DNA of 8,079 nt from Chloroflexota bacterium (lineage in GTDB: Bacteria > Chloroflexota > Dehalococcoidia > SAR202 > UBA11138). The stretch is from the NCBI GenBank assembly GCA_022561955.1, contig JADFQF010000051.1, positions 1 through 8,079 on the forward strand, in the 5' to 3' direction. Shown here one piece after another: positions 1 to 5,824 of this stretch (position 1 is the first letter of the stretch; each line of letters starts with the position of its first letter). The notes under the pieces are model-generated. The model did not search any database. It saw only the letters and a program-made list of their open reading frames with translations, and was not told the origin of the DNA. Both the position numbers and the translations under genes were made by a program.

Positions 1-91
1 TGAGAATCGTACGCACATCATTATACATAAACGACCCGCGCGACTGCCCCGAGGGGCTTGATACCTTAACCGCGTTTTAGGACATCCTTAG

Positions 92-120
92 TTGCAATAC
101 CCGTGCCCGCCATCTAGAGT
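92..120 (+). promoter_or_regulatory. Candidate sigma70-type promoter for the small ORF
   Basis: A -35-like TTGCAA (92-97) and a -10-like TAGAGT (115-120) are separated by 17 bases, the preferred spacing; each matches the consensus at 4 of 6 positions. Initiation would fall near 127 and leave a leader of about 50 bases before the ATG at 176. It also argues against the upstream in-frame TTG at 92, which would lie inside the promoter. Inferred from motif matching only. Confidence 0.35.
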
Positions 121-175
121 TATTGGGTCCGTATCGGGACTCGGCACCACTGCAACATTTCGAAGGCGAGAAGAT

Positions 176-451
176 ATGAGATTATACTGGCGACAGACCA
201 GGCGCGGGCAGCGGCTCGTCATAGGGGACAAGGACCAGGAGTCAGAGCAGGAGGTCGGCGGCGTACGCGAGACGAAGTCGGGCTTCGACGCGTTCGCAAA
301 GACCTTCGGCTACGAGCCGGGCCGCTCAGAGAAGGGCATGCCGACGATGGACGAGGCGAAGTCTTTCGTCGAGTCATTTCGGCCATGGGACCTCTTTGAG
401 GGAACAGAAGGCCTGGAGCTCGAGCCGGCGGTAGTGCCCTTCGAGGGGTAG
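176..451 (+). CDS. Small acidic hypothetical protein (91 aa)
   Basis: I do not recognise this family. The ATG at 176 is preferred over an in-frame TTG at 92: it has a purine-rich GAAGGCGAG a few bases upstream, and TTG 92 has no ribosome site and sits inside a likely promoter. The 91-residue product begins basic (MRLYWRQTRRGQRLV), continues through an acidic stretch (about residues 18-32), then has a segment rich in Gly, Phe and Tyr and a helix-like part (about 58-70) before a Pro/Glu-rich end (LELEPAVVPFEG). There is no signal peptide, membrane helix, cysteine pair or known catalytic motif. It lies upstream of two tRNA genes and shows no overlap or coupling with any neighbour. Its composition looks protein-like and the start is sensible, so I favour a real cytoplasmic protein of unknown function, but a chance ORF is not excluded. 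Confidence 0.55.
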   Translation: MRLYWRQTRRGQRLVIGDKDQESEQEVGGVRETKSGFDAFAKTFGYEPGRSEKGMPTMDEAKSFVESFRPWDLFEGTEGLELEPAVVPFEG

Positions 452-505
452 CCGGGCCGACCTTCGCGCCGATTGACGACACGCCCGTTAAAGGAACACA
501 CGTCT

Positions 506-535
506 TTGTACTCAAAGCATAAAACATGCTAAGAT
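506..535 (+). promoter_or_regulatory. Candidate promoter upstream of tRNA-Arg (distal)
   Basis: TTGTAC (506-511) and TAAGAT (530-535) are 18 bases apart, and a TG dinucleotide one base before the -10 box (527-528) makes an extended -10. Transcription would begin near 542 and give a leader of about 80 bases that RNase processing would remove from the tRNA. Motif match only; it could be an alternative to the proximal site at 591-599. Confidence 0.35.
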
Positions 536-554
536 GATGCGTGCCGAGTCGCAA

Positions 555-582
555 GGGGATGGGCTTCCCGGTAAATATCCCC
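555..582 (+). other. Potential stem-loop in the tRNA-Arg leader
   Basis: GGGGAT (555-560) can pair with ATCCCC (577-582), and GGG (561-563) with CCC (567-569) can extend the helix inwards around a CTT loop, leaving a 7-base bulge. It lies between the two candidate promoters of tRNA-Arg and lacks a T-run, so it does not look like a terminator. No function can be assigned. Confidence 0.25.
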
Positions 583-590
583 GGACCGCT

Positions 591-599
591 TGGTATAGT
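591..599 (+). promoter_or_regulatory. Extended -10 element proximal to tRNA-Arg
   Basis: TGGTATAGT (591-599) fits an extended -10 (TGn followed by a box with 5 of 6 consensus bases). No good -35 lies 16-18 bases upstream, which extended -10 promoters can tolerate. Initiation near 606 would leave about 15 bases of 5' leader before the tRNA at 621. Confidence 0.35.
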
Positions 600-620
600 T
601 TTTCAGAGGTAGTAAGGCGG

Positions 621-693
621 GCGCTTGTAGCTCAGTGGATAGAGCGCATCCCTGCGGAGGATGAGGCCGAGGGTTCGAGTCCCTCCAAGCGCA
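621..693 (+). tRNA. trnR: tRNA-Arg (anticodon GCG)
   Basis: A complete cloverleaf can be drawn by hand. The acceptor stem 621-627/686-692 has seven Watson-Crick pairs. The D-stem is 630-633/642-645, the anticodon stem 647-651/659-663 has five pairs, and the T-stem 669-673/681-685 has five pairs around a TTCGAGT loop. The 7-base anticodon loop CTGCGGA gives anticodon GCG at 654-656, reading CGC and by wobble CGU, both arginine. The D-loop carries an A at the expected position 20, and the discriminator is A (693); both fit arginine identity. The 3' CCA is not encoded and must be added by nucleotidyltransferase. Six T's follow at 695-700. Most bacteria use anticodon ACG (deaminated to ICG by TadA) for this box, so GCG is unusual. 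Confidence 0.96.
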
Positions 694-846
694 CTTTTTT
701 GAATGCTCCTATCGGCAGCCCTCTTCACACCCCTAACGGCACTTGGATCGGCATGGAACTCCACCATCACGGTTGGAGCATCCGCGCTCGTACTCCTGGA
801 GCCTAGAGCCGATTCCCGGCATCTTACCTTTCAATACGACATTCCG
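694..846 (+). other. Spacer between tRNA-Arg and tRNA-Val
   Basis: These 153 bases begin with a T-run (695-700) directly after tRNA-Arg. I find no coding signal and no convincing promoter for tRNA-Val. A weak 5-bp inverted repeat (759-763 with 774-778) is present. The two tRNAs may be separate units or a processed common transcript; the sequence does not decide. Confidence 0.4.
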
Positions 847-920
847 GGGCGATTAGCTCAGTTGGTTAGAGCGCCTGCTTTACACGCAGGAGGTCAGAGG
901 TTCGAGTCCTCTATCGCCCA
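847..920 (+). tRNA. trnV: tRNA-Val (anticodon TAC)
   Basis: A full cloverleaf fits by hand. The acceptor stem 847-853/913-919 has seven pairs. The D-stem is 856-859/869-872, the anticodon stem 874-878/886-890 has five pairs, and the T-stem 896-900/908-912 has five pairs around TTCGAGT. The anticodon loop TTTACAC gives anticodon TAC at 881-883, reading GUA/GUG and, with modified U34, other valine codons. The discriminator A at 920 fits valine. CCA is not encoded. It is the second of two tRNA genes on this strand, 153 bases after tRNA-Arg, and precedes the moxR operon by 107 bases. Confidence 0.97.
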
Positions 921-939
921 CATTTCGGGCTTTCCGGCC

Positions 940-961
940 AGGACTTCCATGGGGAAGTCTT
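940..961 (+). other. Stem-loop after tRNA-Val
   Basis: AGGACTTCC (940-948) and GGAAGTCTT (953-961) form a 9-bp stem, with one G-U pair, around a 4-base ATGG loop. It follows tRNA-Val by 19 bases, where a terminator or processing structure is expected, but no T-tract follows, so intrinsic termination would be weak. Confidence 0.4.
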
Positions 962-974
962 CCGCTCGATAGAC

Positions 975-980
975 TAAAAT
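975..980 (+). promoter_or_regulatory. Possible -10 box for the moxR operon
   Basis: TAAAAT (975-980) matches the -10 consensus at 5 of 6 positions and lies in an A/T-rich patch 48 bases before the GTG start of the ATPase gene. I see no credible -35 at the proper distance, so this is tentative. The operon must either start in this gap or be read through from the tRNAs. Confidence 0.25.
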
Positions 981-993
981 TGTAGTTTTTATG

Positions 994-1011
994 AGGGGCC
1001 AAAAGGCCCTT
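994..1011 (+). other. Stem-loop just before the moxR ribosome-binding site
   Basis: GGGCC (996-1000) pairs with GGCCC (1005-1009) around an AAAA loop, extendable by G-U and A-T to 994/1011. It ends six bases before the GAGGAGGT ribosome-binding site at 1017-1024. It could modulate translation initiation or protect the 5' end of the mRNA; no riboswitch family is recognised. Confidence 0.35.
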
Positions 1012-1027
1012 AATCTGAGGAGGTCTC

Positions 1028-1999
1028 GTGCAAGAACTGGATACGGCGAGGGGCACCGCCGAACTGATGGTAAACAACGTCAAGAAGGTAATGGTCGGCA
1101 AGGATGCCGCAATAGAGCTCGGGATCATCGCCCTGATGTGCCGGGGCCACGCGCTGATCGAAGACGTGCCGGGCGTCGGCAAGACTATGCTGGCCAGGAG
1201 CATCGCCAAGTCCGCCGGATGCACCTTCAAGCGCATACAGTTCACGCCGGACCTCCTTCCCACGGACGTGACGGGGGTTTCCATCTTCAACCAGAAGACC
1301 GGCGATTTCGAGTTCCGCGAAGGGCCCATCATCGCGCAGATAGTCCTGGCCGACGAGATTAACAGGGCGACGCCGAAGACGCAGTCGGCCACGTTGGAGG
1401 CGATGGAGGAACGGACCGTCACCGTCGAGGGCGTGACCTACTCCCTTCCCCTGCCCTTCATGGTCATGGCGACCCAAAACCCCATCGAATACGAGGGCAC
1501 GTTTCCGCTGCCCGAGGCACAGCTCGACCGATTCCTGGTTGTCATCAAGCTGGGCTATCCAACGATGCAGGAAGAGCTCGATATCATCGAGGGTCAGCGG
1601 ATGGTCCACCCGATCGACGAGCTCGAGGCGGTAGTGAACTCGGAAGAGATTCTGAAGATGCAGGAGATTACCAGAGGAGTCTACGTCGACGAACTAATCA
1701 AACAGTACGTCGTGACCATAGTAGAGGCGACCCGCGACCACGAAGACATATCCCTGGGGAGCTCGCCTCGAGGATCGCTGGCCCTGTTTCGTGTAGCCCA
1801 GGCGCAGGCCCTGATCAGGGGCCGGGATTTCGTTCTGCCGGACGACGTCAAGGAGCAGGCCGTGGCGGTGCTCAGCCATCGAATCATCGTGTCGGCGGCG
1901 GCGAGAATGCGCGGCACAAGCGGACGAGAAGTGATATCGGGCATAGTGGACCAGATACCCGTGCCGGGCGCACAGGCGCAGGGCTGGCTCAGGAGATGA
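1028..1999 (+). CDS. MoxR-family AAA+ ATPase
   Basis: This 323-residue protein has the normal length and motif order of MoxR ATPases. Walker A is EDVPGVGKT (residues 45-53, K52), Walker B is IVLADE (105-110), sensor 1 is ATQNP (148-152), the arginine-finger region is GTFPLPEAQLDRF (R168), and sensor 2 is GSSPRGS (244-250, R248), followed by the C-terminal helical lid. Family members form ATP-driven cytoplasmic rings thought to act as chaperones that activate or assemble partner proteins, often vWA-like ones. The start is GTG at 1028, preceded by a near-perfect GAGGAGGT (1017-1024). It is the first gene of a packed operon: the next gene is a DUF58 protein, and its TGA overlaps an ATGATG carrying the ribosome site AGGAG (1991-1995). 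All catalytic residues are intact. The general assignment is secure, but the client is inferred from the neighbours. Confidence 0.96.
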   Translation: MQELDTARGTAELMVNNVKKVMVGKDAAIELGIIALMCRGHALIEDVPGVGKTMLARSIAKSAGCTFKRIQFTPDLLPTDVTGVSIFNQKTGDFEFREGPIIAQIVLADEINRATPKTQSATLEAMEERTVTVEGVTYSLPLPFMVMATQNPIEYEGTFPLPEAQLDRFLVVIKLGYPTMQEELDIIEGQRMVHPIDELEAVVNSEEILKMQEITRGVYVDELIKQYVVTIVEATRDHEDISLGSSPRGSLALFRVAQAQALIRGRDFVLPDDVKEQAVAVLSHRIIVSAAARMRGTSGREVISGIVDQIPVPGAQAQGWLRR

Positions 2000-2031
2000 T
2001 GCTATCTCAGATTCCAGGTTATTTTTTCTAA
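1996..2031 (+). other. Coupled start ATGATG, 11-codon frame and T-TTT-TTC slippery heptamer
   Basis: An ATGA overlaps the moxR stop, preceded by AGGAG (1991-1995). The frame from ATG 1996 (or 1999) reads MMLSQIPGYFF and stops at TAA 2029-2031. Just before the stop lies T-TTT-TTC (2022-2028), which in this phase is a canonical X-XXY-YYZ heptamer for -1 slippage. A -1 shift continues as LRRFFLILALMVV into the DUF58 frame without a stop. This could be a programmed frameshift, a one-base homopolymer error, or a leader peptide with reinitiation. I see no convincing downstream stimulatory hairpin. Confidence 0.45.
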
Positions 2032-2057
2032 GGCGGTTCTTCCTAATCCTGGCGCTA

Positions 2058-3272
2058 ATGGTTGTCGCCGTGTTCACGGGCGCATCCACGGGATTCGGGC
2101 TGTTTTATCGCCTGTTCTACATCCTCGGCCTCACTCTGATTCTCAGCTACATCTGGAATTGGATGAGCCTCAGAAAGCTCGAAGTCGAGGTGGAGCGCCG
2201 AACTCACCGTGCGCGCGTGGGCGACATGGTAGAAGAACGCATCACCTTGAGAAATCGGAGCAGGCTACCCAAGCCGACGCTGGAGGCCGAAGACCTGACG
2301 GACCTGCCGGGGTACTCCAGCGGCATGGCCGTGAGCCTGACGTCGAACAGCTTTCGATCGTGGCGAACCCAGACGCCCGCTCGCAAGCGAGGCGTATACA
2401 GAATGGGGCCTGTCCGCGTGTCGAACACCGATGTATTTGGAATTTTCAGGAGGGAGCGGCACTTCTGCGGCACCGACTCCCTGATCGTCTACCCGCGTAC
2501 CTACGATATTCCCGGCTTCGTCGTGCCCCCGGCCCGGCTATCCGGAGAGAGCTCCACGCGGAGGCGCACTCACGACCTCACGCCTCATGCGTCGAGCGTC
2601 CGCGACTACGCGCCTGGAGACAGCATCAGCAGGGTACACTGGCCCAGCACGGCACGCCTGGGAAGGCTCATGTCCAAGGAGTTCGACCTTGGACAGTCCA
2701 GCGACGTATGGATATTCGTGGACCTGCATATGGATGTTCAGGCAGGGGAGCTGGAGGAGAGCACCGACGAATACGCCGTGACTATCGCCGCCTCGCTGGC
2801 TGGAAAATACCTGGAGCAGAACCTTCCGGTGGGACTCATTGCCTTCGGCGACCGGCGGTACTTCCTGCCCGCCGAGACGGGCGCGGGCCAGTTCGATCGC
2901 ATAATGGAATATCTGGCCATGAGCAAGGCCGAGGGCACGACCGCTCTGGAATCGGCCTTACCCAGGGAGGAGCAGATCTGGGGGTATCACAGCTCGCTAA
3001 TCGTTATTACGCCCTCCAACCGGCCGGAATGGGCCAAGGCTATCAGAGAGATCACCAAGCGGCGTGTCCGCGTGGCGGCCGTCCTCGTAGACGGGCAGTC
3101 GTTTGGCGGTCTATTCGAGACCGAAGCCGTGATTCCGCATCTGTATGAAGCAGGAGTCGCGCCGTATCTAGTGCGGCGTGGTGACGACATTCCCGTCGCC
3201 CTCGATCACGTTTACACTAGCTCGGAGCCACTTACCGCCGAGGAGCTCGAAGAGGCGGAGGTGATTCTGTGA
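2058..3272 (+). CDS. DUF58 domain protein (vWA-like, MoxR partner), N-terminus uncertain
   Basis: The product is 404 residues from the ATG at 2058. It has membrane helices at about 1-35, then a basic strand region (LRKLEVEVERRT), the segment RGVYRMGPVRV...DVFGIFR (111-131), and the DUF58 signature VRDYAPGDSISRVHW...ARLGRLMSKEFD (181-210). The vWA-like core follows; its metal-site region reads VDLHMD (221-226) instead of a DxSxS motif, so metal binding is doubtful. DUF58 proteins are membrane-anchored partners of MoxR ATPases. The start is doubtful: ATG 2058 lacks a ribosome-binding site and cuts through the first hydrophobic helix, because in-frame codons upstream read LFFLRRFFLILAL. The frame is open back to 1947 but has no ATG, GTG or TTG before 2058, while a strong coupled start exists in another frame at 1996. 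The stop TGA overlaps the next gene's GTG (GTGA). The family call is firm; the 5' end is not. Confidence 0.9.
   Translation: MVVAVFTGASTGFGLFYRLFYILGLTLILSYIWNWMSLRKLEVEVERRTHRARVGDMVEERITLRNRSRLPKPTLEAEDLTDLPGYSSGMAVSLTSNSFRSWRTQTPARKRGVYRMGPVRVSNTDVFGIFRRERHFCGTDSLIVYPRTYDIPGFVVPPARLSGESSTRRRTHDLTPHASSVRDYAPGDSISRVHWPSTARLGRLMSKEFDLGQSSDVWIFVDLHMDVQAGELEESTDEYAVTIAASLAGKYLEQNLPVGLIAFGDRRYFLPAETGAGQFDRIMEYLAMSKAEGTTALESALPREEQIWGYHSSLIVITPSNRPEWAKAIREITKRRVRVAAVLVDGQSFGGLFETEAVIPHLYEAGVAPYLVRRGDDIPVALDHVYTSSEPLTAEELEEAEVIL
3257..3264 (+). promoter_or_regulatory. Strong ribosome-binding site inside the DUF58 gene end
   Basis: GGAGGTGA is fully complementary to the 16S rRNA 3' tail and lies within the last codons of the DUF58 gene, 4 bases before the GTG at 3269. 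It fixes the start of the transglutaminase-like gene and shows translational coupling through the GTGA overlap. Confidence 0.85.
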
Positions 3273-5824
3273 GCACCGAGAGCGCCGCCGCCTCCAGCAT
3301 ATTCATCCATCAGCAGCCCAGCGGGCCCAGGCGTCGGCATCCCCTGGTCAGGCTTTACGAACGCTTCAACCCCAGTCAGGGCTGGGCGACCCTGGCCATA
3401 CTGCTCGGCATGCTGTTGGTGGTGGGCGACTCTTTCATCGCCGCCGACTGGGTGAAGACGCCCGGACTGATGGCCGTAATCTTCTGGGGCGCCCTGGCGG
3501 GTATCTTACTCGCAAAAGTCAAGCTTCCCTTCTTCATCCTTCACCCCATTGGCATCGCCGTGGGACTCGCGGCGGCGGTATGGCAGACGACGAGCCTGAC
3601 CGATTCCGACGGGCTGGCGGCCGGTGCTCTGGAAATTTGGGACCGTGTGGATGTCTGGTATGAGGCGGCGAGCAACGATGGTATTTCGACGGACCTTCTG
3701 CCCTTCGCCCTCGCCATCACAGCCTTGGGATGGTTTATGGGATATGTGGGTTCGTGGTACCTTTTTCGAAGGGGCAACGTCTGGGTAGCGGTCGTGCTCG
3801 GCGGAACTGCGCTGCTGACGAACCTCAGCTTCCTCCCGGATAAATTCGGCTCCCGGTTCTTCCTCTTCACGTTCTTCGCGATGCTGCTCCTGGTACGCAT
3901 GAGCGTCGTCCAGAACCATGTTCTGTGGAAGCGAAACGGCACAGTATACAGCCTCACCGGCGGCTGGCTGACCATGCACGCGGCCCTCTGGTTCAGCATC
4001 GTCGTCCTCGCGCTGGCCGCGCTCCTGCCGATGAGGGTTCTCGTGTCGGAAAATCTTGCCCACCTGTGGAGCGTTGCGCGTTCGCCGGTCGAGGGTCTGG
4101 AGGAGCACTTCGCGCGTCTCTTCTCCGGGGTCCCCAACCGCAAAGATGTCCATGGTAGATTCTTCGGCAAGACGCTTCCGTTCGTTGGGGAGATTTCGTT
4201 CGGCGGCGAGGTAGTCTTTTGGGCTAACACCGAATATCCGTCCTACTGGCTGTCGCAGACATACAGCGAGTACACATCCCAGGGTTGGAAGGCGGGCGAC
4301 AGCCGGAACATAGCCGTCGGTCCCGATATTGTTTCGCCGCCAAGGTCCGACTTCTTGAAGCGCGTGTCCGTGGACCAGAGTCTTCAATTGAGCTTCCCGA
4401 CCAAGAAATTCCTGTCCGGCGGCAGCCTCGACTGGGTCAGCCACGACGGTGTTGTGGAGTCTCTGGCGCCAAAGGAGTTCAAGATCGATCTCCTGGATGA
4501 TACCAACGATCAGCTGCTTCCCGAGGATATCCAGAGAATCGGCGCCCAGATTAGGGAAGAGCTGAGATTTCCACCCGACAGGTTCGTAGAGTCCTTTATA
4601 TCCAGAATACTGCCCGAGGACCTGGTGCTGGGAAAGCTTTCGGTCGCCAGGGGCCAGGAGGGACACCAGGTATACGTAGGAGTCACGCTGATTCGCAAGG
4701 AGCCGATCACGCCTGAGGTCGTTTCGTGGGCGTTCTCCACCACGCTGCCGGAAAACGAGCCTTACTCGCTGGTCTCCTTCGTGTCGCTTGCCGACGACGA
4801 CGACCTGAGAGGGGCGAGTACGGACTACGGCAATTTCATAACGGACCACTATCTTCAGCTGCCGTCGAGCCTGCCCGACAGGGTTCGGGAGAAGGCGTTG
4901 GCGCTGACCGAGAACGCGGAAACGCCCCTGGACAAGGCGCTGGCATTACAGGAATATCTGAGGGGTGACGGTTTCACATACTCGCACGACATCGAGGCCC
5001 CTCCCAGAGGCGCGGACGGCATCGACTTTTTCCTATTCGAGACCAAGACCGGTTACAGCGATTACTTTGCCTCTTCGATGACGGTAATGCTTAGGGTCGC
5101 GGGTGTGCCCGCCAGAATGGCGGCGGGTTACGGGCCGGGCGAGTGGGACCCGGAAGAAGGGGTGCGCGTCGTTCGGGACCGTGACAGTCACGGCTGGACA
5201 CAGGTATACTTTCCCGACTACGGCTGGATAGACTTCGAGCCTACCCCAAATTGGCCCAGGCACGAGCGAAAGTTCATCGCCGGTCCGGGCTCCGGGAAGT
5301 TTCCGAACCGCCTGGGAGTGGGAGTATTTGCGGGCGAAGAGTCGGATTTTTCGGACCCAGAGGACCTTGGCGAAGGTGGTTTAGGTTTCGACGACGTACC
5401 AGGCGGCGTCCCTCGAGTAGATGTCACTGGAATCGTGGTTAAGACAGGCATAGGCATGGTCTCCGTCGCGGCCCTGATAGTCGTTGTGCACCTGGCCTGG
5501 AACTTCGGGCTGGGCGGAGTGTCGCTCGTGGAGCAGCTCTACGCCAAGATGAACAGGCTGGCGGCGCTGGCCGGAGTCGGCCGAAAGAGCAACCAGACTC
5601 CGTCGGAGTTTGCCGGCTCCATACAAGCGGCCGCGGAAGAAGCTGGGCCCGCGGCGCGGCGCATTGCCTGGGCCTTCTCTTCTGAGCGTTACTCGGAGAT
5701 TGGCGGCGCGGGTTCGAGCCAGTCTGCGGAGAAGCTGGTGCAGGACTGGAAGGAAGTCAGAGGTAGTCTGATTTCGGCGGCGTTACGACGACTCATGCCA
5801 TTTGGGAGGGACCAGGGATCATGA
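3269..5824 (+). CDS. TgpA-like membrane transglutaminase-fold protein, catalytic Cys replaced by Ser
   Basis: This 851-residue protein has the TgpA layout. About seven N-terminal membrane helices (roughly 39-58, 63-82, 86-107, 142-165, 169-187, 196-212, 235-254) are followed by a large extracytoplasmic region and a transglutaminase core (about 530-665). A further membrane helix lies near 725-748, and a C-terminal DUF4129-like domain at about 755-812 carries the TPSEFA and RYSE motifs. The family is papain-like with a Cys-His-Asp triad. Here His641 (DSHGWTQVYFPDYGW) and Asp655 (WIDFEPTP) are present, but the motif normally GYC(E/D)YFA reads GYSDYFA, with Ser597 (AGC) in the nucleophile position. 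I find no cysteine anywhere in the protein, so no other residue can substitute. It may be a non-catalytic envelope factor or use serine. The GTG start overlaps the DUF58 stop and has a perfect ribosome site; the stop overlaps the ogt start (ATGA). The context implies an envelope role with the MoxR/DUF58 pair. Confidence 0.93.
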   Translation: MSTESAAASSIFIHQQPSGPRRRHPLVRLYERFNPSQGWATLAILLGMLLVVGDSFIAADWVKTPGLMAVIFWGALAGILLAKVKLPFFILHPIGIAVGLAAAVWQTTSLTDSDGLAAGALEIWDRVDVWYEAASNDGISTDLLPFALAITALGWFMGYVGSWYLFRRGNVWVAVVLGGTALLTNLSFLPDKFGSRFFLFTFFAMLLLVRMSVVQNHVLWKRNGTVYSLTGGWLTMHAALWFSIVVLALAALLPMRVLVSENLAHLWSVARSPVEGLEEHFARLFSGVPNRKDVHGRFFGKTLPFVGEISFGGEVVFWANTEYPSYWLSQTYSEYTSQGWKAGDSRNIAVGPDIVSPPRSDFLKRVSVDQSLQLSFPTKKFLSGGSLDWVSHDGVVESLAPKEFKIDLLDDTNDQLLPEDIQRIGAQIREELRFPPDRFVESFISRILPEDLVLGKLSVARGQEGHQVYVGVTLIRKEPITPEVVSWAFSTTLPENEPYSLVSFVSLADDDDLRGASTDYGNFITDHYLQLPSSLPDRVREKALALTENAETPLDKALALQEYLRGDGFTYSHDIEAPPRGADGIDFFLFETKTGYSDYFASSMTVMLRVAGVPARMAAGYGPGEWDPEEGVRVVRDRDSHGWTQVYFPDYGWIDFEPTPNWPRHERKFIAGPGSGKFPNRLGVGVFAGEESDFSDPEDLGEGGLGFDDVPGGVPRVDVTGIVVKTGIGMVSVAALIVVVHLAWNFGLGGVSLVEQLYAKMNRLAALAGVGRKSNQTPSEFAGSIQAAAEEAGPAARRIAWAFSSERYSEIGGAGSSQSAEKLVQDWKEVRGSLISAALRRLMPFGRDQGS

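Noticed and set aside
46..57. GCCC/GGGC inverted repeat as a terminator of an upstream gene
   Set aside because: The stem is only four base pairs around CGAG and no T-run follows.
621..920. tRNA genes as an attachment site for an integrated element
   Set aside because: I saw no integrase, no direct repeat of a tRNA 3' end elsewhere in the window, and the genes downstream are ordinary chromosomal ones.
534..972. Plus-strand open frames across the tRNA genes
   Set aside because: They translate the tRNA sequences themselves and their spacer; the cloverleaf structures explain this DNA.
880..1609. Minus-strand open frames over tRNA-Val and the moxR 5' part
   Set aside because: They run antisense to a tRNA and to intact Walker motifs of the ATPase and show no family features.
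3506..4849. Long open frame (447 codons) antisense to the transglutaminase-like gene
   Set aside because: It is the complement-strand shadow of a confidently identified GC-rich gene; its composition is Arg/Gly/Glu-rich without any recognisable motif, and no ribosome site supports it.
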